A DNA stretch of 64,000 nt. It comes from Streptomyces kronopolitis (GTDB lineage: Bacteria > Actinomycetota > Actinomycetes > Streptomycetales > Streptomycetaceae). Location of the stretch: NCBI RefSeq assembly GCF_014646275.1, contig NZ_BMND01000026.1, positions 42,695 to 106,694 on the forward strand, in the 5' to 3' direction. Positions 49,009 through 57,211 of the stretch are shown here, one piece after another. A model generated the notes under the pieces. The model did no database searches. It saw only the letters and a program-made list of their open reading frames with translations, and was not told the origin of the DNA. Numbering within the stretch: the first letter of the stretch is position 1; every line of letters starts with the position of its first letter. Position numbers and translations under genes: made by a program.

Positions 49009-50535
49009 ATGGCCGAGCGCGAGCGCAGGCATGTGCGGGTTGCGGTGATCGGATCGGGCTTCGGTGGACTGGGGGCGGCCGTCCGGCTGCGGCGCCAGGG
49101 CATCACCGACTTCGTGGTCCTGGAACGGGCCGGCTCGGTGGGCGGCACCTGGCGGGACAACGACTATCCGGGGTGCGCGTGCGACGTGCCCTCGCATCTG
49201 TACTCCTTCTCCTTCGCGCCGCACCCCGAGTGGCCGCGGAACTTCTCCGGGCAGCCGCACATCCGCGCCTATCTGGAGCGGGTCACCGACACCTTCGGGC
49301 TCCGTCCGCACCTGCGCTTCCATTCGGAGGTGGAGAGCCTGCGGTGGGACGGCGCGGAGCTGCGCTGGGAGATCGAGACCGCGAGCGGGCCGCTGACCGC
49401 CGATGTCGTGGTGTCGGCGACCGGGCCGCTGTCGGACCCCAAGACCCCCGACATACCGGGGCTGGAGACCTTCCCCGGCACGGTGATGCACTCCGCGCGC
49501 TGGGACCACGGCCACTCGCTGCGCGGCAAGCGTGTCGCGGTGGTCGGCACCGGTGCCTCGGCCATCCAGATCGTGCCCGCCGTCCAGCCGGAGGTGGCGC
49601 GCCTCACGCTCTTCCAGCGCACCGCGCCCTGGGTGCTGCCACGCGCCGACCGCGAGATCAGCGCGGCCGAGAAGTGGCTGCACACCAAGATCCCGGCGAC
49701 CCGGGCCGCGCGCCGTCAACTGCTGTGGGGCATACGGGAGTTGCAGGTCGGCGCGTTCACCAGGCACCCCGACCGGCTGGGCCTGCTGGAGCGGCTGGCC
49801 CGCGGCCACCTGACCAAGGCCGTCAAGGACCCGGCGCTGCGGGCCGCGCTGACCCCCGGCTACCGCATCGGCTGCAAGCGGATCCTGCTCTCCAACACCT
49901 ACTACCCGGCCCTGGCGCAGCCGAATGTGGACCTGGTCGCCGCGGGGCTGAAGGAGGTGCGCGGCAGCACCCTCGTGGGGTCCGACGGGAGCGAGGTGGA
50001 GGCCGACACGATCGTCTTCGGCACCGGGTTCCATGTGACGGACATGCCGATCGCGCGGCGCGTCACCGGCGCCCACGGCACGACACTGGCCGAGGAGTGG
50101 AAGGACGGCATGGAGGCGCTGCGCGGCGCCACCGCGGCCGGCTTCCCCAACTTCCTCACCATCATCGGGCCCAACACCGGCCTCGGGAACAGCTCGATGA
50201 TCCTGATGATCGAGGCCCAGCTGAACTACCTGGCCGACTACCTGCGCCAACTGGACGTCCTCGGCGGGAAGATCGCGCTGAGCGCCCGCCCGTCCGCCGT
50301 GCAGGAGTGGAACCGCACGATCCAGCGCCGGATGGCGCGCACGGTGTGGAACACCGGCGGCTGCGACAGCTGGTATCTGGACGCCAACGGCCGCAACACC
50401 ACCGTCTGGCCGGGCACCACCGGGGAGTTCAAGAAGGCCACCCGCCAGGTCGACCTCGCGGAGTACGAGGTGCTGCGGCCCGCCCGCACCCCCGCGGAAC
50501 GGACGTCCGGCACGGCCGCGGAGGTGGTCGCATGA
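49009..50535 (+). CDS. Flavin-containing/Baeyer-Villiger-type monooxygenase
   Basis: This 508-residue class B flavoprotein monooxygenase has FAD motif VIGSGFGGLGAAVRL, GGTWRDNDYPGCACDVPS, the BVMO fingerprint FPGTVMHSARWDH (FxGxxxHxxxW), NADPH motif VVGTGASAIQI, and a late FGTGFH. It inserts oxygen into ketones or oxidises hydrophobic substrates. The ATG at 49009 follows GGGAGGCGGCGGG; the frame is open further upstream (ATG 48973), but without a good ribosome site. It leads a three-gene operon with a hydrolase and an SDR, a set that resembles ketone/ester degradation. Confidence 0.9.
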   Translation: MAERERRHVRVAVIGSGFGGLGAAVRLRRQGITDFVVLERAGSVGGTWRDNDYPGCACDVPSHLYSFSFAPHPEWPRNFSGQPHIRAYLERVTDTFGLRPHLRFHSEVESLRWDGAELRWEIETASGPLTADVVVSATGPLSDPKTPDIPGLETFPGTVMHSARWDHGHSLRGKRVAVVGTGASAIQIVPAVQPEVARLTLFQRTAPWVLPRADREISAAEKWLHTKIPATRAARRQLLWGIRELQVGAFTRHPDRLGLLERLARGHLTKAVKDPALRAALTPGYRIGCKRILLSNTYYPALAQPNVDLVAAGLKEVRGSTLVGSDGSEVEADTIVFGTGFHVTDMPIARRVTGAHGTTLAEEWKDGMEALRGATAAGFPNFLTIIGPNTGLGNSSMILMIEAQLNYLADYLRQLDVLGGKIALSARPSAVQEWNRTIQRRMARTVWNTGGCDSWYLDANGRNTTVWPGTTGEFKKATRQVDLAEYEVLRPARTPAERTSGTAAEVVA

Positions 50536-51539
50536 GCCGCCGCCCCGCCCACGTCACCAGCGGCCCCTACGCCCCGCCGGTGCCGCGCCGCACGCTGACC
50601 GTCACCTCGGCCGACGGCGCCCGGCTGTACGCCGAGGTCCACGGCCCGCAGGACGCCCCGGCCGTCGTCCTGGCGCACGGCTGGACCTGCTCGACCGCCT
50701 TCTGGGCCCCGGTCGTCCGGGCGCTGGCCGAGGACCACAAGGTCGTCGTCTACGACCAGCGCGGGCACGGCCGCAGCCCCGCCGCCCCGCCGGCCGGCCA
50801 CAGCACCGGCGCGCTCGCCGACGATCTGGTCGCCGTCCTGGAGGCGGCCCTGGAGCCGGGCGAACGCGCCGTGCTGGGCGGCCATTCGATGGGCGGGATG
50901 ACGATCATGGCCGCGTCCGGGCGGCCGGAGCTGCGCGCGCGGGCCGCGGCCGCGCTGCTGTGCAGCACCGGCAGCGCCGACCTCGCCGCCGAGTCACGGG
51001 TGTTCCCGCTGCGCAGCCCGCGGGGGCGCCACCGCGCGCACCGGCTGCTGCTGCGCTCGCGCGCCCCGCTCGGCCCCCAGTCGCCGCTCACCCGGCGGGT
51101 GCTGAAGTACGCCACGATGGGCCCCGGCGCCTCCGCCGCGGAGGTGGCGGCCTGCGCCCGGATCGTGCACGGTTGCCCGGCCGGGGTGCGGGCCCGGTGG
51201 GGCGCGGTGCTGGCCGGGGTCGAACTGACCGGCGGCGCCGGCGGCCTGGAGCTGCCCACCGAGGTCCTCGTGGGCACCGCCGACCGGCTCACCCCGCCGG
51301 TGCAGGCCCGGCGGCTGGCATCCGTCCTCCCCGACTTCCGCGGTCTGACCGAGCTGCCCGGCCTGGGGCACATGACGCCGGTCGAGGACCCGGCCGCGGT
51401 CGCCGGGCGGCTGCGCGCACTCGTCCGCGCCCATCTGCACCCGACCGGCACCGAGCCCACCGGCACCGAGCCCACCGGCACCGAGCCCACCGACACCGCT
51501 CCCGGGGGCGGCCGGCAGACGAAGGAGAGCACGGCATGA
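50532..51539 (+). CDS. Alpha/beta hydrolase
   Basis: This 335-residue alpha/beta hydrolase has VVLAHGWTCSTAFW, nucleophile elbow LGGHSMGGMTIM, and ELPGLGHMTP (His). It resembles epoxide-hydrolase/esterase-like enzymes. The ATG overlaps the monooxygenase stop (ATGA). It would hydrolyse the ester formed by Baeyer-Villiger oxidation. The C terminus carries the tandem pentapeptide TGTEP encoded by 15-bp DNA repeats, probably a disordered tail. Confidence 0.88.
   Translation: MSRRPAHVTSGPYAPPVPRRTLTVTSADGARLYAEVHGPQDAPAVVLAHGWTCSTAFWAPVVRALAEDHKVVVYDQRGHGRSPAAPPAGHSTGALADDLVAVLEAALEPGERAVLGGHSMGGMTIMAASGRPELRARAAAALLCSTGSADLAAESRVFPLRSPRGRHRAHRLLLRSRAPLGPQSPLTRRVLKYATMGPGASAAEVAACARIVHGCPAGVRARWGAVLAGVELTGGAGGLELPTEVLVGTADRLTPPVQARRLASVLPDFRGLTELPGLGHMTPVEDPAAVAGRLRALVRAHLHPTGTEPTGTEPTGTEPTDTAPGGGRQTKESTA
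51444..51503 (+). repeat. 15-bp tandem repeat, four units (last diverged)
   Basis: ACCGGCACCGAGCCC occurs three times exactly (51444-51488) and once with changes (51489-51503), encoding repeated Thr-Gly-Thr-Glu-Pro in the hydrolase tail. Its copy number may vary between strains. Confidence 0.9.
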
Positions 51540-52417
51540 GCGCACACAGGAGCCTGGCGGGCCAGGTCGTCGTCGTCACGGGCGCGGCACGCGGGGTCGG
51601 CGCGCTGCTGGCCCGCAAGCTGTCGGCACGCGGGGCGACGCTGGCCCTGGTCGGGCTGGAGCCGGACGAGCTGCGCGGGGTCGCGGCCGCGCTGCACGGT
51701 CCGGCACACCACTGGCACGCCGATGTCACCGACCACGAGGCGATGGCGCGGGTCGCGGACGAGGTCAAGGACCGCTTCGGGAAGGTCGACGTGGTCGTCG
51801 CCAACGCCGGGGTGGCGACCGGCGGACCGTTCGCCGACTCCGATCCCGCCGCCTGGAAGCGGGTCATCGAGGTCAACCTCATCGGCGGCGCGGTCACCGG
51901 CCGCGCCTTCCTGCCCCACCTCGCGGCGTCCCGCGGCTACTTCCTGCAGATCGCCTCGCTGGCCGCGATCACCCCGGCGCCGATGATGACCGCGTACTGC
52001 GCGTCCAAGTCGGGCGTCGAGGCGTTCGCGCACAGCCTGCGCGCCGAGGTCGGACACCGCGGTGTGCGGGTCGGGGTCGGCTATCTGAGCTGGACCGACA
52101 CCGACATGGTGCGCGGCGCCGACCAGGACGACGTGATGCGCGAGTTGCGCGCCCGGCTGCCGTGGCCGTCGAACAAGACCTACCCGCTGGGCCCCGCCGT
52201 CGACCGCATCGTGGCGGGCATCGAGCGCCGCTCCGCGCACGTCTACGGGCAGTGGTGGCTGCGCGGGATGCAGTCGGTGCGCGGCTACCTGCCCGCGCTC
52301 ATCGGGACCGTGGGCCAGCGGGAGATGCGGCGGTTCGGGGCGCGGCTGGACGGGATGCGGGTCGGGCTGGTGGGCGCCGGCGGTGCGGCGGACGAGAAGG
52401 AGCGGGCCGGCCGGTGA
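51536..52417 (+). CDS. Short-chain dehydrogenase/reductase
   Basis: This 293-residue classical SDR has VVVTGAARGVGALLA (TGxxxGxG), VVVANAGVATGG (NAG), a catalytic S in LQIASLAAITPA, and YCASK (YxxxK). A 60-residue C-terminal extension is present. Its ATG overlaps the hydrolase stop. It probably oxidises or reduces the alcohol/ketone that is the substrate or product of the upstream monooxygenase and hydrolase. Confidence 0.9.
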   Translation: MSAHRSLAGQVVVVTGAARGVGALLARKLSARGATLALVGLEPDELRGVAAALHGPAHHWHADVTDHEAMARVADEVKDRFGKVDVVVANAGVATGGPFADSDPAAWKRVIEVNLIGGAVTGRAFLPHLAASRGYFLQIASLAAITPAPMMTAYCASKSGVEAFAHSLRAEVGHRGVRVGVGYLSWTDTDMVRGADQDDVMRELRARLPWPSNKTYPLGPAVDRIVAGIERRSAHVYGQWWLRGMQSVRGYLPALIGTVGQREMRRFGARLDGMRVGLVGAGGAADEKERAGR

Positions 52418-52553
52418 GCGGGCGTACGCCCGGCCCGTGAGCGGCCGGGCGTCACGGAGAGTGTCCGTTTATGATCGAAGTGCGAGCAATGTCCGGGCGT
52501 GTCACGCTGAATCGGGGTCACAACCCCCCTACACCCCACTAGGAGTGAACAGC

Positions 52554-52799
52554 ATGGGCATCAAGGACCAGTTCCAGGACAAGGCCAACGAGCGCAAGGG
52601 CCAGGCGCCCCACGCCATGAGCGACTCCCGCGAGCAGGGTCACGAGCGCGGTCAGCGCAAGGACCAGGAGCGCGGCGGCCAGCGTCAGGACCAGGGCGGC
52701 CAGCGTCCGGCTCAGCCGCGTGAGCGTGAGCGCGGCCAGCAGGGCCGTCAGCCCGCCCAGGACGCGATGGACGCGGCCGAGGGTCGCCACCAGAGCTGA
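52554..52799 (+). CDS. Small, highly hydrophilic stress-type protein (CsbD-like N terminus)
   Basis: This 81-residue protein begins MGIKDQFQDKANERKGQA, reminiscent of CsbD-type stress proteins, but continues with a low-complexity Gln/Arg/Glu/Gly region (GQRKDQERGGQRQDQGGQR) and no hydrophobic residues. It is probably intrinsically disordered, like general stress hydrophilins. An AGGAGTGAACAGC ribosome site precedes the ATG. It is monocistronic. No function beyond stress association can be inferred. Confidence 0.7.
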   Translation: MGIKDQFQDKANERKGQAPHAMSDSREQGHERGQRKDQERGGQRQDQGGQRPAQPRERERGQQGRQPAQDAMDAAEGRHQS

Positions 52800-52925
52800 A
52801 TTGGCACGTCCTGAACACCACGCGGGGCGGCGTACGCGCCATGCGTGAGGGGCGCACCCGGTCGACCGGGTGCGCCTCACCGCGTGCCCGCCGCCGGCCG
52901 TGAACCCCGGGGGAGCGCGGCCGAT

Positions 52926-55900
52926 TCAGACTCCGGCTTCCCCGGCCTCCGCCTCCCCGGAGGTGCCCGCGCCGCGCGGCGGCAGCGGGGGGCGCCGCAG
53001 GTCCGGGGCGTCCGACAGGTCCGGAGGGGTCGCCGCCGGGTGCCGCTCCAGCAACTCCAGCGCCGTGCGCACCGCGACGCCCAGGGTTGGATGCCGGCCC
53101 TCGGCCCAGTGCAGCGGGGAGCGCAGCGCCTCGATGTCGACCTCGACGCCGTGGTTCTCCACGCCCCAGCCGTAGAGCCGGAACCACGCGGCGTTCATCG
53201 GGACGGTGATGGTGGTGCCGTCGCCGAGCCGGTGCCGGCCGGTCATGCCGACCACCCCGCCCCAGGTGCGCATGCCCACCACCGGGCCGATCCCCTGGAG
53301 CTTGAAGGCCGCGGTGATCATGTCGCCGTCGGAGGAGGTCATCTCGTCGGCGACCGCCACGACCGGGCCGCGCGGGGCGTTGGAGGTGTACGAGACGGGC
53401 TCGGCGTCGCGGGTCAGGTCCCAGCCCATGATCGTGCGGGTGAGCTTCTCGATGACCAGCTCGGAGATGTTGCCGCCCGCGTTGCCCCGGACGTCCACGA
53501 TCAGCGCCGGCCGGGAGACCTCCATCCGCAGATCGCGGTTGAACTGCGCCCAGCCGGAGCCGCCCATGTCGGGGATGTGCAGATAGCCGCACCGCCCGCC
53601 GCTCAACTCCCGCACCACCGCCCGGCGCTTGGCCACCCAGTCCTGGTAGCGCAGCGGCCGTTCGTCGACCAGCGGGACCACCGCGACCCGGCGGGCCGGG
53701 CCCTCGCCGTCGGGCGGGGAGAAAGTGAGTTCCACCGTGGTGCCGCCGGCCGCGGCCAGCAGCGGGGCCGGCCCGGCCAGCGGGTCCACCCGGCGGCCGT
53801 CGACATGGGTCAGCGCCGCGCCCTCGCGGATGCCCGTACCGGCCAGCGGCGAGCGGGCCTTGGAGTCCGAGGACTCGCCGGGCAGGATCCGCTGCACCAC
53901 CCAATGGCCGTCCCGGTGCACGAAGTTGGCGCCGAGCAGGCCCATGGCGCGCTGGTAGTGCGGCGGGCCCTCGTTGCGCCGGGCGCCGGTGACGTACGCG
54001 TGCGAGGTGCCCAGTTCGCCGAGCACCTCGCGCAGCAGATCGGCGAACTCGTCCGGGCTGGCGACCCGGTCGAGCAGCGGCCGGTACTGCGCGAGCACCG
54101 CCTCCCAGTCGATGCCGCACATCCCCGGGTCCCAGAAGTAGGACCGGGTGATCCGGCCCGCCTCCTCGAACGCCTGGTACCACTCGGCCGCCGGTTCGAC
54201 GTCGTGCAGGATGCGCCGCAGGTCCAGGAAGACCGTGGAGTCGCTGTCCGGCGGCTCGGTCGCGGGCACCGCGCGCAGTTCGCCCTCGTCGTTGACGACC
54301 AGCCGGGAGCCGTCGCCGCTGAGCGCGAACTCGTCCAGGGAGCTGGTGAGTTCGGTGCGCCGGGCCTTGGTCAGGTCGAAGTGTTCGAGGGTGGGGCGGC
54401 CCGAGGTGTCGGCGGGGTTGGCGAAGGTCTCGCCCAGCGCGCCGGAGATCGGCCAGCGCAGCCAGACCAGCCCGCCGCCGCTGACCGGTTCCAGGGAGGA
54501 GTACTTGGAGGCCGCCACCGGGAACGGGGTGACCCGGTTCGCCAGCCCCTCCACCTCCACCAGCACCGGCCCCTCGCCCGGCGGCGGCGGATTCTCGTCC
54601 GGGTCCAGTCCGCCCGCCGCGGGCCGCCCCTCCGGGGACAGCGCGAAGGGCGAGGGGGTCGCCGAGGACAGCGGGACGAGGTAGGGCCGGCAGCCCAGCG
54701 GGAACGACAGGTCGCCGGTGTGCACGTCGTAGACCGGGTCGAAGCCGCGCCAGGACAGGAACGCCAGATAGCGGCCGTCGCGGGTGAACACCGGCTGCTC
54801 GTCCTCGAAGCGGCCGTTGGTGACGTCCACGATGTGCCCGTCGGACAGCCGGGCCATCCTGATCTGCCGCAGCGTGCGGCCGATGCCGGGGTGCGACCAG
54901 GTCAGCCAGCGGGAGTCGGGCGAGAACGCCAGGTCGCGGACCGGGCCGTTGGCGGAGCGGACCAGTTCGGTGACCGTGCCGTCGGCCGCCTCCGGGCCGG
55001 TGCCGCCCTCGTCCTCGGGGCGGGCCACCGCCACCAGCAGCAGCCGGCCGTCGTGCGAGGCCACCGCGAGGCGGTCGCCGTCGGGGGAGGCGGTCATCTC
55101 GTGCACCCGGCCCAGCGCACCGGCGGCCAGCCGCCGCGGGCCGCCCGGTTCGCTGGCCCGCGGCAGGTCGGTGATCTCGATCGCGTCCTCGCCCTCGGCG
55201 TCGGTGAGGTAGGCGATCCGGCCGGTGGAGCCCAGCATTTCGGGCAGCCGGACGCGCACGCCCGGGGTGTCGTGGATGGTGCGGGCCGGGCCGTCGCGGT
55301 GGGTGAGCCAGTACAGGCTGCCGCGGACGCCGACCGCGCTGGCCCGCCCGGTGGTGTCCACCGCGAGCGAGGTGACGTGCGAGGCGGCCGGGACCTGGTA
55401 GGTCCGCCGGCCGGCCCGCGGCCCGCCCAGGCGCACCTCCAGCCGGCGCGGCACGGCGTCCGGCCCCAGGTCGTCGATCAGCCAGAGGTCGCCGGCGCAC
55501 TGGTAGACGATGCGCGAGCCGTCGGTCGAGGCGTGCCGGGCGTAGAAGTCGCCGTGGTCGGTGTGCCGGCGCAGATCGGTGCTGTCGGGCAGGCAGGAGT
55601 AGACGTTGGCGATGCCCTCGTGGTCGGAGAGGAACGCGATCCGGCCGCCGACGAACATCACCGAGTCGAGATGCCCGCGCAGATCCGGCATCAGCCGGGT
55701 GCCGTGCAGCCACATCCGCCCCGTCGCCCCGCCCCGGTAGCGCTTCCAGGAGGCGGGCTCGTGCGGCGGTTTGCCGGTGAGCAGCAGGGTGCGGCGCTCG
55801 CCGTCGACGTCGGTGACCGCGAGGTCGGAGACCGGCCCCCAGGGCAGCTTGCCGCCCGTGCCGCCGTCGGTCGGCAGGGTGTAGGCCCACGAGTAGTAGG

Positions 55901-56357
55901 AGAACGGCTGGCCGTGCGAGGAGACCGCGAGGATGTGGGCGTTGCCCTCGTGGTCGGGCGGCGTCCAGCCGCAGACCCGGGCATCGGTGCTGCCCCAGTA
56001 CGTCAGCCGGCGGGCCGGGCCGCCCTCGACCGGCGCGAGGTGCACCTCCGGGTCGAGGCTGCGCCAGGTCGTGAAGGCGAGGTGCTTCCCGTCGGGCGAG
56101 AAGCGGGGGTGGCCGACGCGGGTGCGGTCCACGGTCAGCCGCCAGGCCCGGCCGGGCGCGCGGCCCTCCGGGGCGAGCGGGGCGACCCACAGATCGTCCT
56201 CGGCGGCGAAGCAGAGCAGGTCGCCGTGCAGATGCGGAAAGCGCAGGTACGAGCCGGCGGGCGGAGCGGGGGTGGCGGGCATGCGGCGCAGCCGTCCACG
56301 AGGCTTCGCGGTGTTCGGCTCCGGGCGCGGCCCGACGGCCTCGGGTGCATCGCTCAC
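52926..56357 (-). CDS. Tricorn protease homologue
   Basis: This 1143-residue protein has the tricorn layout. N-terminal WD/Kelch-like beta-propeller repeats (many SPDG/FSPDSRW segments in residues 30-680) precede a PDZ-like domain, and the C-terminal catalytic core contains ALIVDVRGNAGGNISE and the nucleophile Ser (about residue 1008) in DEMTSSDGDMI. It degrades oligopeptides in the cytosol downstream of the proteasome. The GTG at 56357 follows GGGGGC; an ATG at 56282 would remove a 25-residue Pro-rich tail and is also plausible. Confidence 0.92.
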   Translation of the reverse strand: MSDAPEAVGPRPEPNTAKPRGRLRRMPATPAPPAGSYLRFPHLHGDLLCFAAEDDLWVAPLAPEGRAPGRAWRLTVDRTRVGHPRFSPDGKHLAFTTWRSLDPEVHLAPVEGGPARRLTYWGSTDARVCGWTPPDHEGNAHILAVSSHGQPFSYYSWAYTLPTDGGTGGKLPWGPVSDLAVTDVDGERRTLLLTGKPPHEPASWKRYRGGATGRMWLHGTRLMPDLRGHLDSVMFVGGRIAFLSDHEGIANVYSCLPDSTDLRRHTDHGDFYARHASTDGSRIVYQCAGDLWLIDDLGPDAVPRRLEVRLGGPRAGRRTYQVPAASHVTSLAVDTTGRASAVGVRGSLYWLTHRDGPARTIHDTPGVRVRLPEMLGSTGRIAYLTDAEGEDAIEITDLPRASEPGGPRRLAAGALGRVHEMTASPDGDRLAVASHDGRLLLVAVARPEDEGGTGPEAADGTVTELVRSANGPVRDLAFSPDSRWLTWSHPGIGRTLRQIRMARLSDGHIVDVTNGRFEDEQPVFTRDGRYLAFLSWRGFDPVYDVHTGDLSFPLGCRPYLVPLSSATPSPFALSPEGRPAAGGLDPDENPPPPGEGPVLVEVEGLANRVTPFPVAASKYSSLEPVSGGGLVWLRWPISGALGETFANPADTSGRPTLEHFDLTKARRTELTSSLDEFALSGDGSRLVVNDEGELRAVPATEPPDSDSTVFLDLRRILHDVEPAAEWYQAFEEAGRITRSYFWDPGMCGIDWEAVLAQYRPLLDRVASPDEFADLLREVLGELGTSHAYVTGARRNEGPPHYQRAMGLLGANFVHRDGHWVVQRILPGESSDSKARSPLAGTGIREGAALTHVDGRRVDPLAGPAPLLAAAGGTTVELTFSPPDGEGPARRVAVVPLVDERPLRYQDWVAKRRAVVRELSGGRCGYLHIPDMGGSGWAQFNRDLRMEVSRPALIVDVRGNAGGNISELVIEKLTRTIMGWDLTRDAEPVSYTSNAPRGPVVAVADEMTSSDGDMITAAFKLQGIGPVVGMRTWGGVVGMTGRHRLGDGTTITVPMNAAWFRLYGWGVENHGVEVDIEALRSPLHWAEGRHPTLGVAVRTALELLERHPAATPPDLSDAPDLRRPPLPPRGAGTSGEAEAGEAGV

Positions 56358-56418
56358 GCCCCCATCGTTTCGGGACGGGGGAGCGGCGGCAAGTCGATCG
56401 GGTGACGCAGGCCACTTC

Positions 56419-56436
56419 CGAAACGGTTCCGTTTCG
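56419..56436. promoter_or_regulatory. Palindrome 1, candidate TetR operator
   Basis: CGAAACGGTTCCGTTTCG is an 8-bp perfect dyad around TT, lying between tricorn (leftward) and the TetR gene (rightward). It shares CGAAAC/GTTTCG half-sites with the second palindrome 28 bases away. Confidence 0.65.
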
Positions 56437-56463
56437 CTATGCGCCTCGCTAGGGTCGAAGTGT

Positions 56464-56478
56464 ACGAAACAGTTTCGT
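56464..56478. promoter_or_regulatory. Palindrome 2, candidate TetR operator
   Basis: ACGAAACAGTTTCGT is a 7-bp perfect dyad around A, 51 bases upstream of the TetR ATG. The ACGAAAC/GTTTCGT half-site is typical of TetR operators controlling MMPL-type pumps. Confidence 0.7.
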
Positions 56479-56528
56479 TCGCCATCGAGCGTGGCGGCGC
56501 TGATACGGTCCGGACGGAGGTGTGTGCC

Positions 56529-57104
56529 ATGGGACGCAGCCGGCTGACTCCCGAGCGGGAGGCCGAGCTCTACGACGCCGTACTCGACCTGTTGCGCGAG
56601 GTCGGCTACGACGCGCTGACCATGGACGCCGTCGCCGCCCGTACCCGCTCCAGCAAGGCCACGCTCTACCGCCAGTGGCAGGGCAAGCCCGAGCTGGTGG
56701 CCAGGGCGCTGCGGCACTGCAAGCCGGTCAGCACCGGCGACGTCGACACCGGCACCCTGCGCGGCGACTTCGCCGAACTGGTGCGCCGGGCCGATGAACA
56801 CGGGCAGGTGGAGAAGGACGCCGCGCTGATGCGCGGTCTGGGCATGGCCATCCACGGCAACCCCGATCTCCACCAGGCCCTGCGCGAGGTGCTCCTCGAC
56901 CCCGAGGTGACCGGGCTGAACGCCATGCTGCAACGCGGCATCGACCGGGGCGAGATCGCGGCCGACTGCCCGGCGCTCGACTTCGCCCCGCACATGCTCG
57001 TGGGCGCGCTGATCGCCCGTCAGCTCATCGAGGACCGCCCCGCCGACGGCACGTTCCTGTCCGCCTATCTCGACGCCGTGGTCCTCCCCGCCCTCGGCGT
57101 CTGA
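56529..57104 (+). CDS. TetR family transcriptional repressor
   Basis: This 191-residue TetR regulator has the N-terminal helix-turn-helix LLREVGYDALTMDAVAARTR-SSKATLYRQW and a helical C-terminal ligand domain (TetR_C-like, EDRPADGTF near the end). GGAGG sits 9 bases before the ATG at 56529, which decides the start over the open frame upstream. It precedes the MMPL gene by 107 bases and probably represses itself and that transporter through the two ACGAAAC palindromes. Confidence 0.92.
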   Translation: MGRSRLTPEREAELYDAVLDLLREVGYDALTMDAVAARTRSSKATLYRQWQGKPELVARALRHCKPVSTGDVDTGTLRGDFAELVRRADEHGQVEKDAALMRGLGMAIHGNPDLHQALREVLLDPEVTGLNAMLQRGIDRGEIAADCPALDFAPHMLVGALIARQLIEDRPADGTFLSAYLDAVVLPALGV

Positions 57105-57211
57105 CCCACCGCCCGACCTCACCCCAGCCTCCGTACCCGGCACGCCGCTCTCGTCGCCGGGGCGACGGCGCACGCCTCCATACCCCTCTCACGACGGGAG
57201 CACCCGGTCTC

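Noticed and set aside
52845..56405. 1186-residue plus-strand frame opposite the tricorn gene
   Set aside because: Its composition is repetitive Gly/Ala/Arg/Val antisense sequence. Tricorn motifs on the minus strand are unambiguous.
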